Below the pieces are notes generated by a model that saw nothing but the letters and a program-made list of their open reading frames with translations, was not told the origin of the DNA and did no database searches. Shown here piece after piece: positions 1-8,508 of a DNA stretch of 64,000 nucleotides. A program made the translations under genes and the position numbers. This DNA is from Streptomyces avidinii (GTDB lineage Bacteria; Actinomycetota; Actinomycetes; Streptomycetales; Streptomycetaceae): positions 269,563 through 333,562 of the forward strand of contig NZ_BMVL01000001.1 of the NCBI RefSeq assembly GCF_014650695.1. Direction: 5' to 3'. How positions within the stretch are numbered: the first letter of the stretch is position 1; each line of letters starts with the position of its first letter.

Positions 1-1656
1 AGCGCGGTGTGGGTTTCGCTCGGGCAGGACCTGCGGCGCCACAACATCGAGGACTTCTACACCCCGTACATGCTCACCGCGGGCTTCGCCTCCGGGCTGT
101 TCACCCTTCTGCTCGCCGTCACCCTCGGCCGCCGCAAGCGGGCCTCCTGGATCCTCAACCTCGTCCTCAGCGGTCTGCTGGCCCTGCTGCTCGCCTACGC
201 GCTCTACGCGTACGAGGAGATCCGCGAGCATCCGCAGAACTGGGTCTCCCTGGCCCTGACCGCCGCCTTCACGGCGGCCCTGCTGCTGGGCCGTCGCGAG
301 TTCTACGCCCGGGGCGACCGCTCCAACCCGGCGCTCGCCACCGCCGTCGCCGCCGTCGGCCTGCTGCTCACCTCGCTGGTCGCGGCCCTGCTCGTCGGCG
401 CCACCAACACCTCACCGCTCAGCGCCGAGGCCTCCTTCCCGGCCCGCTGGAAGTACGGCGTGATGCGGCTGATCACCCTGGCGCCGGACGACCGGGCCTA
501 CGAGGCGATCACCACCCCCGGCTGGGTGGACGTCTGCATCAACGTCATGTCGATGCTGCTGCTGCTCGCCGTGCTGTTCGCCGCCTTCCGCTCGCGCCGC
601 GCCGTCGACCCGCTCAGCGAGGAGGACGAGGAACGGCTGCGCGCGCTGCTGGCCCGCCAGGGCGACCGCGACTCGCTCGGCTACTTCGCGCTGCGCCGCG
701 AGAAGTCCGTCATCTGGTCCCCCACCGGCAAGGCCGCCGTCACCTACCGCGTCGTCGGCGGGGTCTCACTGGCCTCCGGCGACCCGATCGGCGACCCCGA
801 GGCCTGGCCCGGCGCCATCGACCCGTGGCTGGCCGAGGCCCGCGAGCACGGCTGGGTGCCGGCCGTGATGGGCGCGAGCGAGGAGGCCGGGCAGATCTAC
901 GCCCGGCACGGCCTGGACGCCCTCGAACTCGGTGACGAGGCCATCGTCGAGACCGCCGAGTTCACCCTGGAGGGCCGCGCCATGCGGACCGTCCGGCAGG
1001 CGTACAACCGCGTCAAGCGGGCCGGATACACCGTCCGCATCCGCCGCCACGCGGACATCCCGGCCGAGGAGATGGACGTACTCCTCGAACGCGCCGACGA
1101 CTGGCGCGACGGCGCCACCGAGCGCGGCTTCTCCATGGCACTGGGCCGGCTGGGTGATCCCGCCGACGGCCAGTGCGTGATGCTGGAGTGCACCGACGGC
1201 AACGGCGACCTGCGGGCCGTGCTGTCCTTCGTACCGTGGGGACCCAAGGGCCTGTCGCTGGACCTGATGCGCCGCGACCGGGACTCCGAGAACGGCCTGA
1301 TGGAGTTCATGGTCATCGAACTCCTCGAACGCTCCAAGGAGATCGGCGTCACCCAGGTCTCGCTCAACTTCGCGATGTTCCGGTCCGTCTTCGAGCGCGG
1401 GTCCAAGCTCGGGGCGGGTCCGGTGCTGCGGATGTGGCGCTCGCTGCTCAGCTTCTTCTCCCGCTGGTGGCAGATCGAGTCCCTCTACCGGGCCAACGCC
1501 AAATACCGGCCGATCTGGGAACCGCGGTTCATGCTCTTCGAGAAGAGTTCGGACCTGCTGCGGATCGGTGTCGCGGCCGGCCGGGCCGAGGGCTTCCTGG
1601 AGGCCCCCGGCCTTCCGAAGTGGCTGCACCGCAGACACCTGGAGACCCGCCGTTGA
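1..1656 (+). CDS. DUF2156 / MprF-like phosphatidylglycerol aminoacyltransferase, 5' end off window
   Basis: The frame is open from base 1, so the gene very probably begins upstream; the GTG at 7 has no visible ribosome site. The visible 551 codons show four or five hydrophobic segments in the first 200 residues, then a long soluble domain from about 220 to the end with the DUF2156 look (VTYRVVGGVSLASGDPIG, later LSLDLMRRD). In the MprF/LysX family this GNAT-fold domain moves an amino acid from aminoacyl-tRNA to phosphatidylglycerol, lowering the negative charge of the membrane. The amino acid used here cannot be read. The stop overlaps the next start (TTGA), so the two genes are probably co-translated. 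Confidence 0.8.
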   Translation, partial: SAVWVSLGQDLRRHNIEDFYTPYMLTAGFASGLFTLLLAVTLGRRKRASWILNLVLSGLLALLLAYALYAYEEIREHPQNWVSLALTAAFTAALLLGRREFYARGDRSNPALATAVAAVGLLLTSLVAALLVGATNTSPLSAEASFPARWKYGVMRLITLAPDDRAYEAITTPGWVDVCINVMSMLLLLAVLFAAFRSRRAVDPLSEEDEERLRALLARQGDRDSLGYFALRREKSVIWSPTGKAAVTYRVVGGVSLASGDPIGDPEAWPGAIDPWLAEAREHGWVPAVMGASEEAGQIYARHGLDALELGDEAIVETAEFTLEGRAMRTVRQAYNRVKRAGYTVRIRRHADIPAEEMDVLLERADDWRDGATERGFSMALGRLGDPADGQCVMLECTDGNGDLRAVLSFVPWGPKGLSLDLMRRDRDSENGLMEFMVIELLERSKEIGVTQVSLNFAMFRSVFERGSKLGAGPVLRMWRSLLSFFSRWWQIESLYRANAKYRPIWEPRFMLFEKSSDLLRIGVAAGRAEGFLEAPGLPKWLHRRHLETRR

Positions 1657-2360
1657 CAGCGTGGAACACCTCCCCACTACGGCGGTTCGCCCGCCGTGAG
1701 TGGGGGCCGATGTTCTGGACCGTCCGGAACGCACTCGTCCACGACAAGTGGCGGGCGATCCCGATGACCGTCGGCGCGGTCTGCCTGACCTCCGTCTTCC
1801 AGATCGTGCAGAACACCCCCTGGGGCTTCCAGCCCGTCCAGAACCTCGGCTCGGTCAAGGCTGCCGATCCGCTCTGGCTGGCCCTCCTGCGCACCCCGCT
1901 GTCGCTGTTCGTCCCGGCCCTGGACCTGCCGGTGTGGGGGGCGCTCGCGCAGATCCTGCTCGTCTTCGGGATCGCCGAGATCTGCATCGGCTGGTGGCGC
2001 ACCCTGCTGGTCGGCTACGTCGCCACCCTCGCCGGGACCACGTACGCGCGGATCGGGCTCGCGTTGGGCCCCGAACACCCCCTCGGCCTGCCGGTGTCGG
2101 ACCGGATCGTCAACGACACCGGCCCCTCGGCGGCGGTGGTGGGGCTGGCCATCTACGTCTGCTGGCGCTACCGGGCGTACCTCACCGGCGCCCTGGTGAT
2201 CCTCGTGATGATCGTCGAGGTGCTGTTCAAGGACAATCTGGCGGGCAAGGAGCACCTGGCGGCCATCGCCGCGGTCATGGCGGTGTGCGTGGTGCGGGCG
2301 CAGTGGGGGCCGGCGCGCTCCCGCGTCCCGCTGGGACAGCACTCCCACCCCCCGCCGTAG
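1653..2360 (+). CDS. rhomboid-like integral membrane protein
   Basis: 235 residues from a TTG that overlaps the preceding stop (TTGA), with GGAG about nine bases upstream. An alternative is ATG at 1710. There are about six hydrophobic segments. Rhomboid-like signs are an early segment ending in an RTPLSLF-type stretch, a DTGPSAAVVG motif where rhomboids carry the nucleophile Ser, and KEHLAAI near the C-terminus where they carry the catalytic His. These residues are visible; protease activity is not established. Tight coupling to the DUF2156 gene suggests a shared membrane-envelope role. A second protein of this type lies at 49407-49994. Confidence 0.6.
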   Translation: MTAWNTSPLRRFARREWGPMFWTVRNALVHDKWRAIPMTVGAVCLTSVFQIVQNTPWGFQPVQNLGSVKAADPLWLALLRTPLSLFVPALDLPVWGALAQILLVFGIAEICIGWWRTLLVGYVATLAGTTYARIGLALGPEHPLGLPVSDRIVNDTGPSAAVVGLAIYVCWRYRAYLTGALVILVMIVEVLFKDNLAGKEHLAAIAAVMAVCVVRAQWGPARSRVPLGQHSHPPP

Positions 2361-2382
2361 GGGGCGGCGGCGGGTGAGGCCG

Positions 2383-2388
2383 TACCGT
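2383..2388 (+). promoter_or_regulatory. -10 box for a leaderless histidine kinase gene
   Basis: TACCGT lies six bases before the GTG at 2395, the spacing expected when transcription starts on the first base of the start codon. No clear -35 is visible. Confidence 0.45.
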
Positions 2389-2394
2389 ATCCGG

Positions 2395-3618
2395 GTGACG
2401 ACAGACCTCGGGCGGTTCGCCCCCACCCGGCAGTGGATGCGGGCCCATCCGCTCGCCACCGATGCCGTGCTGGCCTTCGGGGCGTTCGTCTCCATGGTCG
2501 TCGGTTCCTTCGCCGATCCGCACGGACCGCACGGACCCACCTTCGGGACGCGCACTCCCGAGCCGTTCTCACTGCTGCTGATGCTGCTCGGCGCGGCCGC
2601 CCTGGTCTTCCGGCGCCGTCAGCCGCGCGTCGTGCTCGCCGTGACCTGCGGGTTGTCCCTGCTGGAGCTGACCACCGGGGAACCGCGGGCGCCCGTCGCC
2701 ATGTGCACGGTGATCGCCCTGTACACGGTGGCCGCCCGCACCGACCGGCCGACGACCTGGCGGATCGGGCTGCTCACGATGGCGGGGCTGACGGGCGTGG
2801 GCATGCTGGCCGGGCCGCTGCCCTGGTACGCGCAGGAGAACATCGGGATCTTCGCCTGGACCGGCATGGCAGCGGCCGCCGGGGACGCCGTACGCAGCCG
2901 GCGGGCCTTTGTCGGCGCGATCCGGGAACGGGCCGAGCGCGCCGAGCGGACCCGGGACGAGGAGGCCCGGCGGCGGGTCGCCGAGGAGCGGCTGCGGATC
3001 GCCCGGGACCTGCACGACGTGGTGGCCCATCACATCGCCCTGGTCAACGTGCAGGCGGGAGTGGCCGCGCACGTCATGGACAAGCGCCCGGACCAGGCGA
3101 AGGAGGCGCTGGCGCACGTACGGGACGCCAGCCGGTCGGCGCTGAACGAACTGCGGGCCACGGTCGGTCTGCTGCGGCAGTCCGGCGACCCGGAGGCACC
3201 GACGGAGCCCGCGCCCGGGCTGGGCGTCCTGAACGAGCTGGTGGACACCTTCCGGCATGCCGGGCTGCCGGTGGAGGTGATAGTCCAGCTGGACGGGGCG
3301 GCCGGGCCGCTGCCGGCGGCCGTGGACCTGGCGGCGTACCGGGTGATCCAGGAGGCGCTGACGAACGTCCGCAAGCACGCGGGGCCGGGGGCGAAGGCGG
3401 AGGTCAGCGTGGTCGGGGTGGGGCCGTCGGTGGAGGTGACGGTCCTGGACGACGGCGGCCTGTCGGCGGACCCGGCGGCGGAGCCGGCCGATGCGCCGGG
3501 CGGCGGGCACGGACTGCTCGGCATGCGCGAACGCACCGGCGCGCTGGGCGGCACCTGCTTCGCGGGCCCCCGCTACGGCGGCGGCTACCGCGTCCACGCC
3601 ATCCTCCCCCTGGCGTAG
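2395..3618 (+). CDS. NarL-family sensor histidine kinase (HisKA_3)
   Basis: About 407 residues. The N-terminal half holds four or five membrane segments, followed by a short coiled region. The phosphoacceptor motif is RIARDLHDVVAHH (His near 207), then the dimerisation helix, VIQEALTNVRKHA (N box) and GHGLLGMRERTGALGG (G box). This is the usual Streptomyces HisKA_3 kinase layout, which normally pairs with a LuxR-type response regulator. No regulator gene adjoins it on either side, so the partner must be elsewhere. GTG 2395 was preferred over GTG 2374 because of the -10 box exactly upstream; the choice changes the protein by seven residues. Confidence 0.9.
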   Translation: MTTDLGRFAPTRQWMRAHPLATDAVLAFGAFVSMVVGSFADPHGPHGPTFGTRTPEPFSLLLMLLGAAALVFRRRQPRVVLAVTCGLSLLELTTGEPRAPVAMCTVIALYTVAARTDRPTTWRIGLLTMAGLTGVGMLAGPLPWYAQENIGIFAWTGMAAAAGDAVRSRRAFVGAIRERAERAERTRDEEARRRVAEERLRIARDLHDVVAHHIALVNVQAGVAAHVMDKRPDQAKEALAHVRDASRSALNELRATVGLLRQSGDPEAPTEPAPGLGVLNELVDTFRHAGLPVEVIVQLDGAAGPLPAAVDLAAYRVIQEALTNVRKHAGPGAKAEVSVVGVGPSVEVTVLDDGGLSADPAAEPADAPGGGHGLLGMRERTGALGGTCFAGPRYGGGYRVHAILPLA

Positions 3619-3639
3619 CCCGCCCTTCCGCGCCACTTC

Positions 3640-3748
3640 CAGCCTCGCCGGCGTTCGAGGCGCGGGTCCGGGCGGAGCCCGGTGCCCGGCGGAGCCGGGA
3701 TCCCTGAGGCGCCGCCCCAGCCCCGCGCCTCAAACGCCGGCGAGGCTG
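3640..3748. repeat. intergenic inverted-repeat element, copy A
   Basis: Two 26-base arms (3640-3665 and 3723-3748) are inverted copies with one mismatch. They read roughly CAGCCTCGCCGGCGTTCGAG then GCGCGG, and flank a GC-rich spacer. The element sits between the convergent ends of the kinase and the GH114 lipoprotein genes, where it may act as a bidirectional terminator. A related element is at 35548-35606. Confidence 0.7.
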
Positions 3749-3810
3749 AAGGTGGCCCGGCCGGCCTGAAGGTGGCACCGAGCACACCGGCTGCGGAAGT
3801 GCCGGCGAGG

Positions 3811-4620
3811 CTACTGGCAGACCTGGCGCCACGCGTCGAGGTCGTACCGTTTCTGCATCGAGCTCAGCTTCGCCGCGCGCGCCCCCGGGCACCAGCGGTT
3901 CAGCCGGCCCTCGTACTCCACGTGGAACACCGCCTTGCCCGCGTCGATGAACGGAACGTACCGGTCGCATTCCTCGTACTCCATGCACTGCTCGTTGACC
4001 GCGAAGTCGAAGTCGCCCACCAGCTGCGGGATCTGGTCCAGGTCGTTCTTCAGCCCCACCGACATGCCCCGGTCGTGCGCCAGCCGCGCGACCAGCCGGT
4101 TGTACTTCAGCTGGTCCTCCGCGGTCAGCGGGAAGCCCGACCTGTTGGCGTAGCCGTCCATGTTGTCCGGCTCCACCGCGTCGAAGCCCTTCTCCTTGCA
4201 CATGTCGAACCGTTTGCCGATCAGCGGTTCCAGTTCCGCCAGGCGCCGGATGTCCAGCCAGCGCTCGCCCTCCCAGCCGTTGCCCTCGCCCAGCATCGTC
4301 TTCGGGAAGGCGTCGGCGTCCGGGCGGAAGTCCTCCCAGGCACCGGTGGAGATGTAGCAGATCGTCTTGCGGCCGTCCTTCTTCAGGGTGGCGACCTGCT
4401 CCTTCGTGGTGTTGAACCCGTCGACGTCGTACACCGCCGCCTTCACCGAGGTGTCCAGCCTGCCGGTGAGCTGCCACTGCCAGCCCACCCCCGGCTTCGG
4501 CTGCCAGCGCTGCCCCGGCGGCGGATCGGGCGACAGCTCGTCGCGTTCCGGTTCCGGCTGGGCCGTGCACGCGGCGAGCAGCAGCAGGGGTACGGCCAGC
4601 AGGGCCGCGAGCCGTCTCAT
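3811..4620 (-). CDS. GH114 family lipoprotein (endo-alpha-1,4-galactosaminidase-like, Ega3 family)
   Basis: 269 residues. A lipoprotein signal ends in LLLLAAC with Cys at about 18, so the enzyme should be tethered outside the membrane. Family motifs are clear: YDVDGFNT, ICYISTGAWEDFRPDA, RWLDIR, GFDAVEPDNMDGYAN, VGLKNDL and FAVNEQCMEYEECD. GH114 enzymes cut alpha-1,4-linked galactosamine polymers; the Asp and Glu in VEPDN and NEQC lie in the conserved barrel motifs. ATG 4620 overlaps the preceding stop (ATGA), marking it as last gene of the exopolysaccharide operon. A likely role is trimming or releasing the polymer made by the upstream genes. Confidence 0.88.
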   Translation of the reverse strand: MRRLAALLAVPLLLLAACTAQPEPERDELSPDPPPGQRWQPKPGVGWQWQLTGRLDTSVKAAVYDVDGFNTTKEQVATLKKDGRKTICYISTGAWEDFRPDADAFPKTMLGEGNGWEGERWLDIRRLAELEPLIGKRFDMCKEKGFDAVEPDNMDGYANRSGFPLTAEDQLKYNRLVARLAHDRGMSVGLKNDLDQIPQLVGDFDFAVNEQCMEYEECDRYVPFIDAGKAVFHVEYEGRLNRWCPGARAAKLSSMQKRYDLDAWRQVCQ

Positions 4621-5312
4621 CCCGCCGCCTCCAGTGCGTACGGCAGGGTCCCCCACGGGTGCGCGCCGCTGCCCGGGACGGCGCAGTGCACGCCCGCTCT
4701 GCGTTCGGCGGCGAGTTCCTCGGCGAGCCGGGCGGCGAGCGCGCCCGGCGGGACGGCGTAGACGAGGTGGCAGAACCGCTGGGCCGGGTGGTCGGCGGTC
4801 CAGGACGGTGCCGCGGCCGCGTCCCGGTAGGCGTCCCAGGGGCCCTCGAAGGTGACGAGCAGGTCGGCGAGTTCGGCGTAGCCGGGGTGCGGGTGGACCC
4901 CGTGGTTGAGGACGAGGGTGGAGGCTCCCGCGGCCCGGGCGGCCACCGCGAGCCGCCCGTAGTGCGGGAGCAGGTCGGGGTCGGCGGAGGCCTGGTCGAG
5001 GAAGGCCCCGTCGGTGGCGTACCAGTCGCGGTGGCGCAGCAGGTCCTGCACCACCGCGGCGTGCGGGCGCCGCCCGTAGTCGGTGTCGGCGTATCCGAGG
5101 ACGGGCACCCCGGCCTCGCGCAGCCGCTCGGCGACGAGGGCGAACCGTTCGTCGCGGGCGGCGCCCGGCCCGCTGTCGGGGTTGAGCACCACCGAGTGCA
5201 GCCGGCTCGCGGAGCGGATGAGCCGCTCCCAGGCTTCGGGCCGTTCGGCGGGGTGCTCGTAGAGGGGCACCAGCAGCATGGGGTCCTTCTTCTCGGACGG
5301 ACGGTGCGTCAT
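4617..5312 (-). CDS. spherulin-4 family glycoside hydrolase (GH135-like, Sph3 family)
   Basis: 231 residues, close to the bare spherulin-4 domain. Motifs seen are LLVPLYEHP, VVLNPDSGPG, VLGYADTDYGRR, GAFLDQASADP and LVLNHGVHPHPGYAEL. The Aspergillus family member Sph3 (GH135) cleaves N-acetylgalactosamine-containing galactosaminogalactan and is needed for its production. No signal peptide is obvious here, so it may work inside the cell or leave by another route. ATG 5312 overlaps the upstream stop (ATGA); a second ATG at 5279 would remove eleven residues. The gene overlaps both neighbours by four bases, so co-translation is very likely. Confidence 0.88.
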   Translation of the reverse strand: MTHRPSEKKDPMLLVPLYEHPAERPEAWERLIRSASRLHSVVLNPDSGPGAARDERFALVAERLREAGVPVLGYADTDYGRRPHAAVVQDLLRHRDWYATDGAFLDQASADPDLLPHYGRLAVAARAAGASTLVLNHGVHPHPGYAELADLLVTFEGPWDAYRDAAAAPSWTADHPAQRFCHLVYAVPPGALAARLAEELAAERRAGVHCAVPGSGAHPWGTLPYALEAAG

Positions 5313-6892
5313 CGGTGGGCGGTCGCGCGGCCGAGGAGCAGGCAGACCAGGGCGGCCAGTACGGTGGCGGCCGCGCCCGCCACCACCAGTTGCACCGCCC
5401 GGGGCTGGCCCAGCCCGGTCAGCAGGGCCAGGCTCTGGGCGACGGCGGCCGAGGAGCAGACCACGGCCGCGGGCCGGACGGCCCCGAAGGACTGCAGGAG
5501 CAGTCCGGTCCACATGACGGCCCCGAGCAGCAGCAGGGTCGCGATCCGGACTCCGGTGAGGACCGGTGCGCCCGGCCAGAGCAGGGTGCCGGCCAGGCCC
5601 AGGGCCAGCAGTACCGTCAGGTAGAGCGCGAGGCAGCGGGCCAGGGTGGTGAGCATCCGCCGCCGGAAGGCTCCGGGCGAACGGGCCCCCTGGAGGCCGG
5701 AGAGGCTTCCGCTGCGGAACCGGTGGAGCAGCCATTCGGCCGGGCCCATGCTGAGGGTGAGGGCCACCGCCGAGGGGGCGGCGACCGCCTCGGCGGGACC
5801 GCCGGCGAGCACCTCCCCGAGGGCGGCGTACAGCACGAGCAGGCCGGTGCCGAGGCCGAACACCCCGTACGGGACCGAGTCCCCGAGCCGGGGCCCGCGT
5901 GGGGCGAAGTCCTCCTCGGCGCCGCGCAGCATCTGCCAGCGCACGGGGCCCTGGCCGGGCCGGCGGGCCGCCCAGCCGCGGATCCGGTGCGCGACGGCCC
6001 GGAGCCCGTCGGCCAGCGGGAGCTCCCGTACGGCCAGGGTGCAGGCGGCCAGCAGGGAGATCGCGAGCAGGGTCACTCGTACGGGTAGGGGCAGGTCGAC
6101 GAAGAGGGCGAGCGCTGCGCCGACGGCCATCGGGGCGAGCGCGGCGAGCAGCACCCGTTCGCGGCCGAGGACGAGCAGGACGGTGGCGGCCCCGACGTAC
6201 AGGGCCTGTCCGGCGGCGAAGGCGTAGGAGAACGGTGGTCCGCCGGGCACCGCGAGTGCGGCGGCGGTGCCCAGCAGGGCGCCGACGGGGGCTCCGACGA
6301 GCAGGGTCCGCCCGGCGGCGCCCCGGTCGCCGAGGCCGAGCCAGGAGTAGGCGCGGTGGGACAGCGTCTGATCCCAGACCCAGCCGATGAGCGCGCCGGC
6401 GAGCAGGGTCAGCGTCCCGGCGGGCAGGCCGAGGCGGTCCTGCGGGCCTTCGAGCAGGGGCGCTCCGAGCAGGTAGGCGAGGCCGGGCAGGGCGAAGATC
6501 ACCCCGCGCAGCAGGCAGGCGGTGAGGGAGACCTTCCAGGGGTCGGGGGCGGCGCCCGGGTCCGGGAAGGACCGGGGCACCCGGGCGTAGAGCTCCTCGG
6601 CGAGTCCGAAGGAGTCGTGCCGGCCGTAGGTGAGCCGGATGTACTCGTCCGTCATGCCGTCGGATTCGAGGATGGCGGCGATCTCGTCGGGGTGGACGGC
6701 CGAGGCGATGAACACGTCGAGGCGTTCGGCGAGTTCGTCCATCGGGTCGGCGGCGGGTGTGCCGCCGGGGCCGTCGCGGCGCGGGCGCGGGAGGGCCGGC
6801 AGCGTGTCGGCGCCGTGGCCGTGGCCGTTCCGGGCGCCGTGGCGGGGGCCGTTGCCGGGGCCGGGCGGCTCCAGCCAGAGGGACCCGCTCAC
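5309..6892 (-). CDS. polytopic membrane protein of the exopolysaccharide operon (PelG position)
   Basis: 527 residues from GTG 6892, which overlaps the PelF-like stop (GTGA) and has GGGAG six bases upstream; ATG 6742 is the main alternative. A Gly/His-rich tail of about 50 residues is followed by a soluble stretch (MDELAERLDVFIASA to YARVPRSF) and about twelve hydrophobic segments to the end. No family signature was recognised. By position and topology it should export the polymer or form a synthase-export complex with the glycosyltransferase, as PelG does for PelF. The fungal Gtb3 is described as a GT4 domain joined to many membrane helices, so this pair could be a split form of it. Confidence 0.75.
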   Translation of the reverse strand: MSGSLWLEPPGPGNGPRHGARNGHGHGADTLPALPRPRRDGPGGTPAADPMDELAERLDVFIASAVHPDEIAAILESDGMTDEYIRLTYGRHDSFGLAEELYARVPRSFPDPGAAPDPWKVSLTACLLRGVIFALPGLAYLLGAPLLEGPQDRLGLPAGTLTLLAGALIGWVWDQTLSHRAYSWLGLGDRGAAGRTLLVGAPVGALLGTAAALAVPGGPPFSYAFAAGQALYVGAATVLLVLGRERVLLAALAPMAVGAALALFVDLPLPVRVTLLAISLLAACTLAVRELPLADGLRAVAHRIRGWAARRPGQGPVRWQMLRGAEEDFAPRGPRLGDSVPYGVFGLGTGLLVLYAALGEVLAGGPAEAVAAPSAVALTLSMGPAEWLLHRFRSGSLSGLQGARSPGAFRRRMLTTLARCLALYLTVLLALGLAGTLLWPGAPVLTGVRIATLLLLGAVMWTGLLLQSFGAVRPAAVVCSSAAVAQSLALLTGLGQPRAVQLVVAGAAATVLAALVCLLLGRATAHR

Positions 6893-8415
6893 CACAGGCT
6901 CCCGTCGGCCGCGAGTTCGCGGTACCAGGGATCCGCGAGCCGCTGGGTCCACACGTCGCCCGCGTGGACGGGCAGGACGGGCTGGCCGGCGAGTTCCCGG
7001 TAGATGTGCCGGAAGCCGTCGACGGACTGGTGGAGGGTGAACTTCTCCACCACCCGCTTGCGGGACATCCGGCCCAGCTCGGCCCGGCGTTCGTCGTCGC
7101 GCAGCAGGGCGAGGGTGGCGCGGGCCATGGTCTCGGGCTCGCGCGGCGGTACGACGAGGCCGGTGTCCCCGACGGCCTCGCGGACCCCGCCGACGTCGGT
7201 GGAGACGGTGGTGCGGCCGCAGGACATGGCTTCGATGATGCTGAAGGGGAAGCCCTCGCTGATGGAGGAGAGCATGACGACGCTGCCGGCCGCGTAGGCC
7301 CGGGCCACCTGCTCGATGCGGCCCTCGTAGGTGATGCCGTCGGTCACGCCCAGCTCGGCGGCGAGCTTTTCCAGGCGGAGCTTGTACTCCTCGCAGCCGG
7401 GCGGCACGGGCCCGAAGAGGCGCAGCCGCAGGGCGGGGAGTTCCTCGCGCATGAAGGCGTAGGCCCGGATGAGGGTTTCGAGGTCCTTGATGGGGTCGAT
7501 GCGGCCGCACCAGCTGAGGGTGGGGACGTCCGGTTCGGGGCCGGCCTCGGGGAAGGCGTGCGGATCGACGCCGTTGTAGACGGTGCGGATACGCGTCGAC
7601 TCGGCGCCTCCGCGCTCCTCCCAGCGGCGGTTGTACTGGTTGCACGGGGTGATCAGGTCGGCCTGCCGGTAGCCCTCCGAGTTGAGCTCGCGGTAGAAGC
7701 CGAGCATGAGGGCCTTGACGGGCCAGCGCTGGGCGGCGCTGCGGTAGCCGAGGTAGCGCTCGCGCAGGTAGATGCCGTGCTCGGTGAGGAGGAAGGGGAC
7801 TCCGTCGAGGTATTTGGCGGCGAGGGCCGGGAGGGTGGCGAGGCCGCTGCTGACGGCGTGCGCGACGCTGTCGGGCGGGATCCGGACACCGAGCGGGCGC
7901 AGCGCGTGCTCCAGCAGGTCGGTGGCGGTGAGCGCGTCGTGGATGGTGGGCGCCGCGTCGGCGGTGGCGAGGCCGGGGCGGGTCCATACGGTCATCAGCA
8001 GGCGCAGAACCGATTCGGAGCGCAGGGCCGGTGCGAGTTTTCCGGCCCGGGCGAGAACGGCCAGTTCGCGCAGGGCCTCGGAGAAGCTGTGCCGGGCGGG
8101 ATCGCCCGCGGGGTCGAGCAGGGAGAGCAGGAAGCTCTCGTAGACCTCGGTGAAGCGGCGGTGGGCCTTGCCGCGCAGGGCCGACCGGCGGATGCGGGAC
8201 GGGAGCGGTCCCCACAGCGGGAAGGCGGTGTGCCGGTAGACGTTGCGGGGCAGTTCCCAGGTGACCGGCTCTCGTCCGGAGCCGGTGAGGGCTATGACGT
8301 TGAAGTCGACCTCGGGCATCCCTCGTACCAGTTGGTCGCACCAGGTGCTGACGCCCCCGTGGACGTGCGGGTAGGTGCCTTCGGTGAGCATGGTGACGTG
8401 ACGCCCATGACTCAT
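6889..8415 (-). CDS. pelF: PelF-like GT4 glycosyltransferase (DUF3492)
   Basis: 508 residues. The start carries the DUF3492 signature of PelF (MLTEGTYPHVHGGVSTWCDQ), and the second half is a typical GT4 Rossmann domain with LSWCGRIDPIKDLETLI and EGFPFSIIEAMSCGRTTV containing the nucleotide-sugar binding E-x7-E pattern. PelF enzymes are cytosolic and polymerise N-acetylhexosamines from UDP-sugars; the sugar used here is inferred to be GalNAc from the hydrolases in the same operon. ATG 8415 has GGGGGGA nine bases upstream. It lies 93 bases after the deacetylase gene and overlaps the membrane-protein start. Confidence 0.9.
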   Translation of the reverse strand: MSHGRHVTMLTEGTYPHVHGGVSTWCDQLVRGMPEVDFNVIALTGSGREPVTWELPRNVYRHTAFPLWGPLPSRIRRSALRGKAHRRFTEVYESFLLSLLDPAGDPARHSFSEALRELAVLARAGKLAPALRSESVLRLLMTVWTRPGLATADAAPTIHDALTATDLLEHALRPLGVRIPPDSVAHAVSSGLATLPALAAKYLDGVPFLLTEHGIYLRERYLGYRSAAQRWPVKALMLGFYRELNSEGYRQADLITPCNQYNRRWEERGGAESTRIRTVYNGVDPHAFPEAGPEPDVPTLSWCGRIDPIKDLETLIRAYAFMREELPALRLRLFGPVPPGCEEYKLRLEKLAAELGVTDGITYEGRIEQVARAYAAGSVVMLSSISEGFPFSIIEAMSCGRTTVSTDVGGVREAVGDTGLVVPPREPETMARATLALLRDDERRAELGRMSRKRVVEKFTLHQSVDGFRHIYRELAGQPVLPVHAGDVWTQRLADPWYRELAADGSLW

Positions 8416-8444
8416 GCGGTGTGTCCCCCCAGGACGGAAAAGGG

Positions 8445-8475
8445 GCCGGCGCCCGTGGATTCGCGGAGCGCCGGC
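8445..8475 (-). other. hairpin between deacetylase and pelF
   Basis: GCCGGCGC (8445-8452) and GCGCCGGC (8468-8475) form an 8-bp stem with a 15-base loop in the 93-base gap. It could attenuate or process the operon transcript between the secreted deacetylase and the synthase genes; there is no U-rich tail. Confidence 0.35.
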
Positions 8476-8508
8476 GCTAGGTGGTACTCGTGGTGGCTTG
8501 CGGGACGG

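Noticed and set aside
4617..5735. A longer spherulin-4 protein with about 140 extra N-terminal residues
   Set aside because: The extra part lies wholly inside the upstream membrane-protein gene and is Pro/Arg/Gly-rich shadow; ATG 5312 overlaps the upstream stop as in the rest of the operon.
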